This document shows, piece after piece, positions 25,555 through 34,037 of a stretch of 64,000 nt of DNA (within the stretch, counting starts at the first letter, position 1; each line of letters opens with the position of its first letter). The stretch covers positions 434,001 to 498,000 of the forward strand of contig CAUJCN010000002.1 in NCBI GenBank assembly GCA_963169855.1, given 5' to 3'. The DNA comes from Patescibacteria group bacterium. GTDB taxonomy: Bacteria > Patescibacteria > Dojkabacteria > J137. The position numbers and the translations under genes are program-made. The notes beneath the pieces are model-generated. The model worked only from the letters and a program-made list of their open reading frames with translations. It searched no databases and was not told where the DNA came from.

Positions 25555-27246
25555 ATGACACAAAAAGGTAAGATTATAAAAATCGTATTCATAGGAGTAT
25601 TGTTTGCAATCAACCTGATTCTAGTTGCAATGTTTGCTCAAAAGACCACAACTTTCATATCTTTGAAAATTGTTTTTGCAGATACTCCAAATTCTGGAGC
25701 TCAAGGAATTGAGGTGGTATCAAAGGGAGTTTTTGTTGGAAGAACGGATGCAAATGGAAACGTTCTTATTTCTTCTAGTGCTCTTGGCGAAGATATTACT
25801 TTAGGATCAACTGATTCCTACACTTCAACATTAAAAGTAAGCGATCTTAATCCAGGCGATCCTATAAAACTACTTAAGAAAGGATTCAACTACATATATG
25901 GAGAATTCTTTATCTCTGGGTACAAAGAAACCGTTGACATACTTTTCGATAATCAAACTTTTAAACTCGGAGAAGGCAACAGTTTCGTATTAATTACTAC
26001 AAAAACAGGAATCCTCCCAGTAGAATTTCAATCAGATAATCACATAGCAATGAAGGGCGAGATAAATGTTTCTGCTGGAATCAACAACTTAGATGCACCA
26101 TTGAGTTTTGATAATGCAGGTGGCTTATTCTTTAAGAATAGAAGTTACCTCGGTGATCTTCAAGTAGATGGAATAAAAGTTGAAGCAGAATCTCTAAACG
26201 ACAAATTCATTAAGTATTCATCAGAAGAAACCAAAATTACAAATCTAACACTTAACGAATATTACATAAGAATTTCGGGTAAAGATATAAACAGTCGAGA
26301 TTACCTAGTAGTTGCTCCTAATAATCTAACTCCTTTTGGGGATGTTCGATTAGTGGAAAAAGGACATTATCCAATCACTAAGAAAGCTGGGAATGTTTCT
26401 ACTCTATCTCTTGTGGACTTAGATGGAAAGAAATTAACTGACGTTTTAATCGAAGATGGAGTTAGGATTCAAGATCTGTACATGGATAACGAAAAAGGAA
26501 AATTGTTCTTTAGAGCGAATCAAAGTGGAACAAGATCACATTACCCAGTCTTTGAGTATGATATAAAAACTGGAAACAAAACTACTCTTACGACAAGTAA
26601 CTCTTCTCTATTCGTGAACACCGCAATTGTTAACTACAAAGCGAATCTGGTTGTTACAAGTAGTCGAAACTCTACTGGAACAAAGCTTAGCCTTTATAAG
26701 CTAAATGGTGAATTTATAAGAGAATTATTTGCTACAAATGGTTCTTCAGAAACTGTTGCTAGAATTCTGATTGCTGATGATGGTCAAACAGTTTTTGTGC
26801 AGGCGAATGGAAGATCTTCACAGAATAGAATTGTTGGGGTAAATACTGATAACTCAATCTCAGAAGTTGCTTCTGGAAACATTAATTTACTTGCAATAGA
26901 TCCGAATGGTAGAAATGTTGTTTACAAGGTTGAAGGTTCACCAGATCGAATTCACAATTACAAATTTTTAGATCGACAAGATGCAGAATTAAATATTCGA
27001 GATATAGGTGAGAATTTCCAATTTGATTCCCAAAATAACAACGTACTGTACTACTCCCTTAACGATTCTCAAATTATGAAATATTCTTTCGATACAGATT
27101 TTGTTGAACAATATATTTCCTTCAATAGATTCGATAATTTTAACTCGATTGTTCAACAAGACGAATATTTGTTCACAATCAAAGACGATCGAATTAATAT
27201 TCTGAATAAAAATATTCCTACAAAATTTAAACTTTTAAGCTTCTAA
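25555..27246 (+). CDS. Membrane-anchored protein with propeller-like exterior (563 aa)
   Basis: Function unknown. N-terminal signal anchor at about 7-27 (IVFIGVLFAINLILVAMFA). A small beta domain follows, with QGIEVVSKGVFVGRTDANGNV, like carboxypeptidase-regulatory or PEGA-type folds. The C-terminal half (about 300-560) has repeating strand patterns of the kind LLAIDPNGRNVVYKVEG, suggesting a beta-propeller. The ATG at 25555 is chosen over a start 30 bases upstream because a promoter lies just before it and the signal anchor then starts properly. Confidence 0.65.
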   Translation: MTQKGKIIKIVFIGVLFAINLILVAMFAQKTTTFISLKIVFADTPNSGAQGIEVVSKGVFVGRTDANGNVLISSSALGEDITLGSTDSYTSTLKVSDLNPGDPIKLLKKGFNYIYGEFFISGYKETVDILFDNQTFKLGEGNSFVLITTKTGILPVEFQSDNHIAMKGEINVSAGINNLDAPLSFDNAGGLFFKNRSYLGDLQVDGIKVEAESLNDKFIKYSSEETKITNLTLNEYYIRISGKDINSRDYLVVAPNNLTPFGDVRLVEKGHYPITKKAGNVSTLSLVDLDGKKLTDVLIEDGVRIQDLYMDNEKGKLFFRANQSGTRSHYPVFEYDIKTGNKTTLTTSNSSLFVNTAIVNYKANLVVTSSRNSTGTKLSLYKLNGEFIRELFATNGSSETVARILIADDGQTVFVQANGRSSQNRIVGVNTDNSISEVASGNINLLAIDPNGRNVVYKVEGSPDRIHNYKFLDRQDAELNIRDIGENFQFDSQNNNVLYYSLNDSQIMKYSFDTDFVEQYISFNRFDNFNSIVQQDEYLFTIKDDRINILNKNIPTKFKLLSF

Positions 27247-27288
27247 TTAATTAGAAACTATGCTCTAATTGCTTACTCAGAGTTAAAG

Positions 27289-27344
27289 TTTTCCACAAAA
27301 AAATATTATAAGTTATCCACATAAAAAAACTTTTAGTATATAAT
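27289..27344 (+). promoter_or_regulatory. Two DnaA boxes and dnaA promoter; candidate oriC part
   Basis: TTATCCACA at 27313-27321 is a perfect DnaA box; TTTTCCACA at 27289-27297 is a one-mismatch copy, 24 bases upstream in the same orientation. The -10 TATAAT is at 27339-27344, so the perfect box covers the -35 position and could mediate dnaA autoregulation. The intergenic region 27247-27396 is very AT-rich. Confidence 0.65.
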
Positions 27345-27396
27345 CAAATTTACTTACGCAAGACCCTGGAAATTTTGTCTAAGATTCAAACTTATT

Positions 27397-28791
27397 ATGA
27401 GAATTACAGAACCAAAACAACTTTGGAAGGTCGCGCTAGCTCAAATTGAAATTAAACTTGATGCTCCAGCAACTTTCAAAATGTTTTTTCAAGATACAAG
27501 CCTGTTAAGAATTGATGGTAAAACCGCAGTGATTGGCGTTACTAATCCATATACTTCTGAATGGTTGAAATCTAGATATGAAACTCTAATTAAAGACACA
27601 ATTTCTTATGTTTATGGTGATCCACTAACCCCAACTTTCGAAATTATTCAGCACGAAGAACAACCTGTAGCAAAAGATGACGAGAAATCTCCTTTACTTA
27701 ATCCAGAAGGAGGTATGTTGGGAGGAATTCTTGATGCTGTAGGGAAATCAGGATTGAATCCAAAATATTCATTGACTACCTATATCGTTGGAAATTCAAA
27801 CAGGATTGCGCATGCAGCTAGTTCAGCTGTTGTTACAAGTCCTGGACAAGTTTACAATCCTCTATTCATTTACGGGAAGACTGGCGTAGGTAAGACTCAC
27901 TTAGCTCAAGGTATTGGAAGATCAATTTTAGAAAAAAGTTTAAAAAAAAGAGTTCTTTATGTTTCTTCGGAAACGTTCTTGAACGATATGATCAAAAGTA
28001 TTAAAACAAATACTAATGAGAAGAATAGGAGCAAGTACCGACAGATTGACTGCTTGATTATCGACGACATGCAAATGATTTCCAAATGGGTGGCGACTCA
28101 AACTGAATTCTTCAATACTTTCAATGAACTTTATAATGCTGGGAAGCAAATTATTTTAATTGCAGATAGAAGACCTGATGATATTCAAAATATTGAAAGC
28201 CGTTTGAAAACAAGAATGCAAGGAGGAATGGTAGTCGAAATTTCACAACCAGATTACGAAACTAGACTTGCAATTTTACAAAAGAAAAATGATTCCGCTG
28301 GTTACAATCTCAGTCTTCATATTATCGAGTTTATTGCAAAGACAGTAACCGATAATGTTAGAGAACTTGAAGGTGCTTTACAAAAGGTCGCTCTCTTTAA
28401 TTCAATGAAACCTGATGGAGAGCTATCACTTGAAGAAGTTGCTCATACAATTGGAAAAGATTCTAGATCAAAACGAGAGCAAGTAAAAGTTCCTCAGATT
28501 TTAAAATCTGTAGCTAAGTCGTTTAGCGTTAGCGTTAAAGATTTGAAAGGACCACGCAGAACAAAAGAAGTTGCTTTAGCTCGACAAGTTGCTATGTATA
28601 TACTAAGAGATGAATATAACTACAAATTGGAAGAGATTGCAAAATTCTTAAACCGAGAAGATCACACAACTGTGATGCATGGAATTGATAAAGTTAAGAG
28701 CAAAGCTATGATCCAAGAAGGGTTTAATTCTCAAATTACAAACTTAATCACTTCCATCCAAGAAGCTGCTGCTGCGGGGCTCGACGAATAG
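27397..28791 (+). CDS. dnaA: Chromosomal replication initiator DnaA
   Basis: AAA+ ATPase that binds DnaA boxes and melts the origin. Domain I covers about 1-75, a short linker 76-120, then the AAA+ core with Walker A GKTGVGKT at 160-167 and Walker B CLIIDDMQ ending near 225. Domain IV holds the DnaA signature DHTTVMHGIDKV near residue 428. 464 residues is normal. No dnaN or recF follows, and rpmH is 26 kb away, so the classical gene order is not kept. DnaA boxes just upstream suggest an origin or autoregulation. Confidence 0.96.
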   Translation: MRITEPKQLWKVALAQIEIKLDAPATFKMFFQDTSLLRIDGKTAVIGVTNPYTSEWLKSRYETLIKDTISYVYGDPLTPTFEIIQHEEQPVAKDDEKSPLLNPEGGMLGGILDAVGKSGLNPKYSLTTYIVGNSNRIAHAASSAVVTSPGQVYNPLFIYGKTGVGKTHLAQGIGRSILEKSLKKRVLYVSSETFLNDMIKSIKTNTNEKNRSKYRQIDCLIIDDMQMISKWVATQTEFFNTFNELYNAGKQIILIADRRPDDIQNIESRLKTRMQGGMVVEISQPDYETRLAILQKKNDSAGYNLSLHIIEFIAKTVTDNVRELEGALQKVALFNSMKPDGELSLEEVAHTIGKDSRSKREQVKVPQILKSVAKSFSVSVKDLKGPRRTKEVALARQVAMYILRDEYNYKLEEIAKFLNREDHTTVMHGIDKVKSKAMIQEGFNSQITNLITSIQEAAAAGLDE

Positions 28792-28833
28792 TTTTTAAAC
28801 TTTCTGTAGTATAATAATGGTTATATTGTTTAT

Positions 28834-29532
28834 ATGGAGAACCCACCACCAATAATTGATACAACAAGATCTTTTGAAGCTGAGCAGCTTCCTAATGTAC
28901 CGACATTAGAAGCATATACTGAGGATCAGAAGCAGAGTCTACTTATAATATATCTTGCAGATAGTGATCTTCCCGATGTGACTCCAAATCGAATATTAAT
29001 GCTAATTCAATACCTCGATCAGTATACCGAGCTTCCACAGCAGACTCGATTTGCCAAGAAACTTGATATGATTAAACAGTACATTTTAATGACCACCTCA
29101 TTAATTTATCTTCACCCAATAGCCAACGAAGAGTATTCAATACCGTTACGTGATTTATCTGGAATCGGAGGAGTTCAAAGTAATACGGATAGACCTGTTG
29201 GCATTGATACTGTAATGGCTGAAGGGACTGTTGGTAGAATATATTGGACTAGTGCGGGTGAAAATTTACAAACGTTTGGTGAATATTTAAATGACATTAC
29301 AAACAATACACTTGGGTTGATTTTTGAAGATACTACAACAGAAGGTGTTAGAGCATATATTCTAACAGCACCAAAACCAGGATCTGACGTAAAATTACCA
29401 GTATTTTCTGCAACAATGCAGAGAGTACTAGACTCAGATGGGAATGTTTATGAAGATATCGATGTATTTTCACTACCTAATAAAGTTATTATTGATTTTC
29501 CTTGGGAGGATCAAAGATCTAATAGTGCCTAA
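28834..29532 (+). CDS. Orphan protein (232 aa)
   Basis: Not recognised. Acidic, no membrane segment. The N-terminal part (about 1-100) is helical and the C-terminal part beta-rich, with a stretch TVGRIYWTSAGENLQTFGEY. A TATAAT at 28810-28815 lies 18 bases before the ATG. It overlaps the stop of convergent comM by 4 bases. Confidence 0.6.
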   Translation: MENPPPIIDTTRSFEAEQLPNVPTLEAYTEDQKQSLLIIYLADSDLPDVTPNRILMLIQYLDQYTELPQQTRFAKKLDMIKQYILMTTSLIYLHPIANEEYSIPLRDLSGIGGVQSNTDRPVGIDTVMAEGTVGRIYWTSAGENLQTFGEYLNDITNNTLGLIFEDTTTEGVRAYILTAPKPGSDVKLPVFSATMQRVLDSDGNVYEDIDVFSLPNKVIIDFPWEDQRSNSA

Positions 29533-31043
29533 CCCAGTTCTACCCTGAATCCTAACGCCTCTGAAATATGCTTTGGAAGAACCTCTACACTCCTATCCAT
29601 ATCAGCGATTGTTCTTGCAACTTTCAAAACTCGATGATAACTCCTTGTACTTAAATTCATCTTTTCTATCGCAAGTGTTAGAAGCCTTCTACCTTCTTCA
29701 TCTAAATTTATAAATTCTTCTACTTCCTTCGACCCCATATCAGAGTTTGTCAGCAGTTTACTATCCATAAGACGTTCAGATTGGATTCCTCTGCATTCAA
29801 TAACTCTACTTCTTATCTGTTTACTTGTCTCTGCTGTCGATTGTTTGAACAAAATTTCGTTCTCAACTTTATTAACTCTTACTAACAAGTCGATTCTATC
29901 TAGAATCGGACCAGAAATTTTCTTCTGATATTTGATTACATCATTTTGTGAACAGGTACACTGTTTCGATGAATCCCCCTTATATCCACATTTACAAGGA
30001 TTCATTGCAGCGATAAGAATAAAATTAGCCGGAAAAGTAAAAGTACCATTTACTCGGGAGACAGTAATCACTTTGTCTTCGAGTGGTTGTCTTAAAGCTT
30101 CTAGTGATTGAGAAGAGAACTCTGTAAACTCATCTAGAAACAAAATTCCTCTGTGAGCGAGTGAGATTTCTCCAGGTTTTGGAATGGATCCACCACCCAC
30201 CAACGCAACTTGAGAGCTTGTATGATGAGGTGAACGAAAAGGTCTCTGTTTAATAAATGGGTTCTTATTGGAAGTAAGCCCTGCTATGCTGAAAATACTT
30301 GTAACTTCTATACTCTCTTCGTAAGTAAGCTCAGGAAGTATTCCGCTAAAAGCTCGGGAAAGCATTGTTTTTCCTGAGCCAGGTGGACCAAATAACAAGA
30401 TATTATGCCCACCGCTTGCTGCAATCTCCATAGCCCTTTTCGCATAATCATGACCTTTTACAAATTGAAAGTCGTGATTATTTACCACAGGAATGTTTTC
30501 AACAAGTTCAGAATTTTTGTACGGTTGAAGAATCGATGTTTTATTAAAGTGCTCAATTATTTGTTTCAGATTTTTGATTGCGTAAATATTTACATCGGGA
30601 ACTACCGAGGCTTCCATTGCATTATCAGAGGGAAGATAAATTTCTTCGAAATTACTCTTTTTGGCCATGCTGACAATTGGCAAGATTCCTTTAACAGGTT
30701 TTACTTCTCCATTTAGTGAAAGCTCACCTATAAACAATTTTTTGTCAGTATCAAACTCTATTTGATCCGAAGCAAGCAAGAAAGCAATCGCAATTGGGAA
30801 ATCGTAGGATGGACCAGTTTTAGTAAGCTCAGCTGGAGCTAAATTCACGATGACTCTCATTGGAACAAACTCTGCTCCTGAATTTTTCAGTGCAGCTGGG
30901 ATTCTATCTCTAGCTTCTTGAACAGATTTATCCCCCAGACCCACAATCGCCATGTAGGTGTTTCCCTTCCTGTAATCTACTTCGGCAGTCACTATTTTGC
31001 AATCAAATCCATGCAAAGCTGCTGTATATAATTTCGAAACCAT
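29529..31043 (-). CDS. comM: ComM/YifB-type Mg-chelatase-like AAA+ ATPase
   Basis: Hexameric AAA+ helicase of the ComM family, which in transformable bacteria promotes branch migration of incoming DNA. N-terminal Lon-protease-like fold (YRKGNTYMAIVGLGDKSVQEARDRI), Walker A FGPPGSGKTML near 213, sensor region RGILFLDEF, a cysteine cluster CKCGYKGDSSKQCTC that probably binds zinc, and the C-terminal Mg-chelatase lid. The ATG at 31043 matches the family N-terminus (MVSKLYTAALHGF) and is preferred to a TTG at 31058. 504 residues. Natural competence is a possible role for a host-dependent organism, but no com pilus genes are in the window. Confidence 0.92.
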   Translation of the reverse strand: MVSKLYTAALHGFDCKIVTAEVDYRKGNTYMAIVGLGDKSVQEARDRIPAALKNSGAEFVPMRVIVNLAPAELTKTGPSYDFPIAIAFLLASDQIEFDTDKKLFIGELSLNGEVKPVKGILPIVSMAKKSNFEEIYLPSDNAMEASVVPDVNIYAIKNLKQIIEHFNKTSILQPYKNSELVENIPVVNNHDFQFVKGHDYAKRAMEIAASGGHNILLFGPPGSGKTMLSRAFSGILPELTYEESIEVTSIFSIAGLTSNKNPFIKQRPFRSPHHTSSQVALVGGGSIPKPGEISLAHRGILFLDEFTEFSSQSLEALRQPLEDKVITVSRVNGTFTFPANFILIAAMNPCKCGYKGDSSKQCTCSQNDVIKYQKKISGPILDRIDLLVRVNKVENEILFKQSTAETSKQIRSRVIECRGIQSERLMDSKLLTNSDMGSKEVEEFINLDEEGRRLLTLAIEKMNLSTRSYHRVLKVARTIADMDRSVEVLPKHISEALGFRVELG

Positions 31044-31119
31044 ATTCAAAATTATCAACTATTAATGAAATTTGAGCATTGGGCTGCAATACAATTTTTG
31101 AGAGAAAGTACTCCTTGAG

Positions 31120-31830
31120 CTATTTACTTACACCTGAGCTAATAACTATCACCCATTCTCCTTTCAAGGTTTTGGTTTTGATTTGATGCGCTATTTCTTT
31201 AATATTCCCAGTTATTACATTCTCGAACTTTTTTGTTAAATCGTTGGAGAGTGAAACCATCGCGTCAGGATACTCATCGCTAATTATTTCCACTGTTTTT
31301 GCAACTCGAAAAGGAGATTCGTAAATAACTGTAGTAATTCCTGCTTGCATGGAGTTTTCGATTTTTTTCAGAATCTTTCCTCGTTCTCTTGGGAGGAATC
31401 CAAGGAAAGTGAACTTATCGACTGGAAATCCAGAGTAAATGAGTGCTGGTTCAATCGCAGTTGGACCAGGAATAACTTCAATCTGAACTTCCTTCTCTCT
31501 TAGTTCTTTTAAAAGTAAATATCCTGGATCTGAAATAAGAGGCATTCCCGCATCTGTTACGAAAGCTATGTCATTTTGTTCAAGAACGGAGATAATTTGA
31601 GATATAATTCTATCGTGGTTTTGTTCTCTGTAAGAAACAACCTTCTGAGATTCACCAATGCTATCTGTAATGAAGTCTGGGAATCTTTCTTTCAATAATG
31701 ATCTAAGCTTAATATAGTTACGCGTATCCTCACAGACAACTACAGAAGCACGAACGAGCTCATTAAGAGCTCGTATCGAAATGTCTTCTAAATTCCCAAT
31801 TGGTGTTCCTACAACCTTTAGTTTAAACAT
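31120..31830 (-). CDS. rsmI: 16S rRNA 2'-O-methyltransferase RsmI
   Basis: Methylates the ribose of C1402 in the 16S decoding region. Tetrapyrrole-methylase fold with the family N-terminus VVGTPIGNLEDISIRAL, CEDTRN near 34, the SAM-site VTDAGMPLISDPG near 92, and IPGPTA and FLGFLPR. 236 residues. Its ATG overlaps the TAA of the preceding small membrane-protein gene (TAATG), so the two are translationally coupled. Confidence 0.95.
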   Translation of the reverse strand: MFKLKVVGTPIGNLEDISIRALNELVRASVVVCEDTRNYIKLRSLLKERFPDFITDSIGESQKVVSYREQNHDRIISQIISVLEQNDIAFVTDAGMPLISDPGYLLLKELREKEVQIEVIPGPTAIEPALIYSGFPVDKFTFLGFLPRERGKILKKIENSMQAGITTVIYESPFRVAKTVEIISDEYPDAMVSLSNDLTKKFENVITGNIKEIAHQIKTKTLKGEWVIVISSGVSK

Positions 31831-31997
31831 TAGTTCATTCTAAAATCTCTGAAATCAATTGGTTGAGTATTCTGGAGAGTTTCTGAGATTCTTAAACTAA
31901 ACACAGATGTTAAAACGACTAAGCAAAGTATGGAAAGAATTTGACAAATAAAGATGCCTAAAATTGTAGCTAAAAGCATTTTTAAGAATTGTGGCAT
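31830..31997 (-). CDS. Small membrane protein B (55 aa), coupled to rsmI
   Basis: Sequence starts MPQFLKMLLATILGIFICQI, followed by more hydrophobic residues to about 36, then a polar tail ending DFRDFRMN. It resembles the neighbour at 32016-32177 in its first 25 residues (MxQFxKMxLAxxLGxFIC), so the pair arose by duplication. Stop and rsmI start overlap as TAATG. Single membrane helix, N-terminus likely cytoplasmic. The N-terminal pattern is reminiscent of the membrane anchor of some SppA-type peptidases, but no protease domain follows. Confidence 0.7.
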   Translation of the reverse strand: MPQFLKMLLATILGIFICQILSILCLVVLTSVFSLRISETLQNTQPIDFRDFRMN

Positions 31998-32015
31998 AAG
32001 GTTACTAAATCTAAA

Positions 32016-32177
32016 TTATCTGTAAATAGAGTCTGTTGGATAGTTCACATTGCTTAACTGATTAAGAATCACTCCACCTGTCACTGCAGAGAAAATAAAT
32101 AGACAAGCTACTGATGCGATTACACAAATGAAATAACCTAACATCACAGCTAATACCATTTTGAAAAACTGTCCCAT
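32016..32177 (-). CDS. Small membrane protein A (53 aa)
   Basis: Starts MGQFFKMVLAVMLGYFICVI; hydrophobic to about residue 40 (ending FSAVTGGVIL), then a short polar tail. Paralogue of the 31830-31997 product, 18 bases upstream of it on the same strand. A TAAAAT about 7 bases before the ATG fits the leaderless promoter pattern. Probably the first gene of a three-gene unit with rsmI. Function unknown; sequence resemblance to its neighbour over 25 residues is the main evidence that both are real. Confidence 0.7.
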   Translation of the reverse strand: MGQFFKMVLAVMLGYFICVIASVACLFIFSAVTGGVILNQLSNVNYPTDSIYR

Positions 32178-32225
32178 ATTTTATATTTTAACAAGTAATA
32201 AATAATTATATAAAGCTTGTTTATA

Positions 32226-32513
32226 TTAGTAAACTCCAATCTCATCTATACTTGGAAATATAGTTCTAAGCAAACCTATAAACTTATCTGCTAATTTGCC
32301 CGAATAGCTTCCATAACCTGATCCTTCTGAAGTTCTACATAATTCATCATTGTATTTGTTCACTACTTCCATAAACTTCTCCCCAACTTCGTTGAACTCT
32401 TTTCTATATTTATCGGGCTCTTCAGTAAATTTAGTATGAATGTCTGTAAATTGAGTCCAAAGTTCACCGTTTTCTTCTACAAGTTTTTTTAATGTTGTTT
32501 GATATTTGGTCAT
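32226..32513 (-). CDS. Orphan protein (95 aa) coupled to the Q-salvage gene
   Basis: Not recognised. Highly charged, mainly helical, with a glycine/serine segment SEGSGYGSYSG at about 62-72 and a hydrophobic C-terminal stretch. Its ATG overlaps the stop of the queuosine-salvage gene (TAATG), so the two are made together. No membrane helix. A partner of the glycosylase is possible but unproven. Confidence 0.6.
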   Translation of the reverse strand: MTKYQTTLKKLVEENGELWTQFTDIHTKFTEEPDKYRKEFNEVGEKFMEVVNKYNDELCRTSEGSGYGSYSGKLADKFIGLLRTIFPSIDEIGVY

Positions 32514-33364
32514 TAGTAATTATGAGTAATAGTTCTATGATGCGGCTTTAAACCTTGCAAAGTTTTAGAAGCCTTCCATATTATACTATCTAAAACGATA
32601 GGATTAATACCATGAATATAGGCAAGCTCTTGAATCGCTACTATTGAGGCACCTCTTATTTCAATCTCCTGAGGGGAACCTTCTTCTAGGTATAGGCCTG
32701 CATCAATAATTTGCTGAAGTTCTTCGGAATATTCTAAGATCCCTATACTATTCAGAAATTGTGGAATTCGATAGTCTGCTAATCCTGTTAGCGACTTATA
32801 TACATTGAATGCCGTAATTTTATCTCTAAAAGAATAAATTAAAGCTTGAATTCTTTTGTAAAAATATACTTTCCCGAAACCTGGAGAGACTCTCTCATCT
32901 CGATACTGCGGCATTTTTTTTGTCATATCTTCAATTAAACACTCAATATCGCTAAAAGAGTTTAAGTAATTTTCGATATTAAATTGAATAGATTCTAGAA
33001 AAGTTATAGTTTCTTGGATAAAGTGAAAACGTTCTTCAGTTAAATACAATGGAGAAAAAACTTCTTTAAATTCTTGTAAGGATAGAGATTTAAAACCGTC
33101 AAATTTTATCTTATTGTACAAAGCTAAAAGTCTTTCTTTTACAACACCCGTGTTTAATGATTGTGAACTATCAAAATTCCAAAAGCAGAAGTTAATAGCA
33201 GAAAAAAGCAATCTAATATCATCGTCCAGCATTGCTTCCGGGGTAACCTCCTCCGAACCAAACTTCTCCCAGTACTCCGTAAATGCGTGATAATTCCTCC
33301 TGTTGATGGCAACAGAATGAGATTTTTCAGTGATTTTGTATGCAGATTCTAATACCCGATCCAC
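32513..33364 (-). CDS. Queuosine 5'-phosphate N-glycosylase (DUF2419/Qng1)
   Basis: Member of the queuosine-salvage family that releases queuine from queuosine 5'-phosphate so the base can be put back into tRNA. Diagnostic stretches: RLLFSAINFCFWNFD (about 50-64), YFYKRIQALIYSFRDKI (about 165-181), LTGLADYRIPQFLNSIGILEYS (about 192-213, with the conserved Asp) and QEIEIRGASIVAIQEL (about 233-248). 283 residues is family-like. Start is GTG, 9 bases after a TATACT on the minus strand. No queuosine synthesis genes are visible, consistent with scavenging. Confidence 0.85.
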   Translation of the reverse strand: MDRVLESAYKITEKSHSVAINRRNYHAFTEYWEKFGSEEVTPEAMLDDDIRLLFSAINFCFWNFDSSQSLNTGVVKERLLALYNKIKFDGFKSLSLQEFKEVFSPLYLTEERFHFIQETITFLESIQFNIENYLNSFSDIECLIEDMTKKMPQYRDERVSPGFGKVYFYKRIQALIYSFRDKITAFNVYKSLTGLADYRIPQFLNSIGILEYSEELQQIIDAGLYLEEGSPQEIEIRGASIVAIQELAYIHGINPIVLDSIIWKASKTLQGLKPHHRTITHNY

Positions 33365-33373
33365 TTTATTTGT

Positions 33374-33381
33374 AGTATAAT
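33374..33381. promoter_or_regulatory. Overlapping divergent -10 elements
   Basis: TATAAT on the plus strand (33376-33381, toward the cyclohydrolase-like gene) overlaps TATACT on the minus strand (33374-33379, toward the Q-salvage gene). Polymerase cannot occupy both at once, so the two genes may be transcribed in alternation. Confidence 0.55.
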
Positions 33382-33384
33382 TGG

Positions 33385-34029
33385 ATGAATTATAACATGT
33401 TACAAATGGAGTCAGAGCCTACTATTGCTCCAAAATTAGTTAAAGGAGACACAATTACTTTGCCAACTACGGGTGGTTTCCTAAAGGTTACGCATTACGA
33501 CACAAGCTATCCAGATCAACCTCTGATGATGTTTGCATCTCTTATTGAGTCGCCAGAAGGTGTTGAAGAGATACCAATCTTGAGAATGCATTCAAAATGT
33601 TTATTTGGGGAATCTTTCGGATCTCAGAAATGCGAGTGTGGGCCACAATTAGAAGAAGGAATTGCTGAAGTTATTACAAATAAGGGAATCCTTGTCTATC
33701 TTGATCAAGAAGGCAGAGGACATAGTTTACACGACAAATTCAGAGAATATAAGCTACAGGAGCAGGGATTAGATACCTTCCAAGCTAGTGAAGCGCTTGG
33801 TTTAAAAGCAGATGCTAGAAGTTATGAAGTAGTTGCAGATATTCTAAAAGAAAGAGGAATAACAAAAGTACGATTGCTTTCAAATAACCCAGATAAAGTC
33901 TCTCAGTTACGAAACTTTGGTATCGAAGTAGTTGAAAGCGTTGCTTCTGATGTAGAAGTTAATGAATACAACAAAAGATACTTGGATGCTAAAGCAGCAA
34001 GATACTCAAACGATACAAAGAACGTTTAA
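33385..34029 (+). CDS. ribA: GTP cyclohydrolase II-like protein
   Basis: GTP cyclohydrolase II opens the GTP ring in the first step of riboflavin synthesis. The zinc cysteines C72, C83, C85 occur in CLFGESFGSQKCECGPQ, followed by VYLDQEGRGHSL (family YLRQEGRGIGL) and LLSNNPDKVSQL. The Arg of YLRQEGRG is Asp here and the RGIGL Ile-Gly is His-Ser, so substrate handling may differ. 214 residues, one domain; no ribB, ribD, ribE or ribH in the window. Start uncertain: the -10 lies only 3 bases before 33385, so ATG at 33397 or 33406 is possible. Confidence 0.82.
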   Translation: MNYNMLQMESEPTIAPKLVKGDTITLPTTGGFLKVTHYDTSYPDQPLMMFASLIESPEGVEEIPILRMHSKCLFGESFGSQKCECGPQLEEGIAEVITNKGILVYLDQEGRGHSLHDKFREYKLQEQGLDTFQASEALGLKADARSYEVVADILKERGITKVRLLSNNPDKVSQLRNFGIEVVESVASDVEVNEYNKRYLDAKAARYSNDTKNV

Positions 34030-34037
34030 TTATCTAT

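Noticed and set aside
30405..30716. Plus-strand ORF of 103 codons opposite comM
   Set aside because: Antisense shadow of a strongly conserved ATPase; no start signals.
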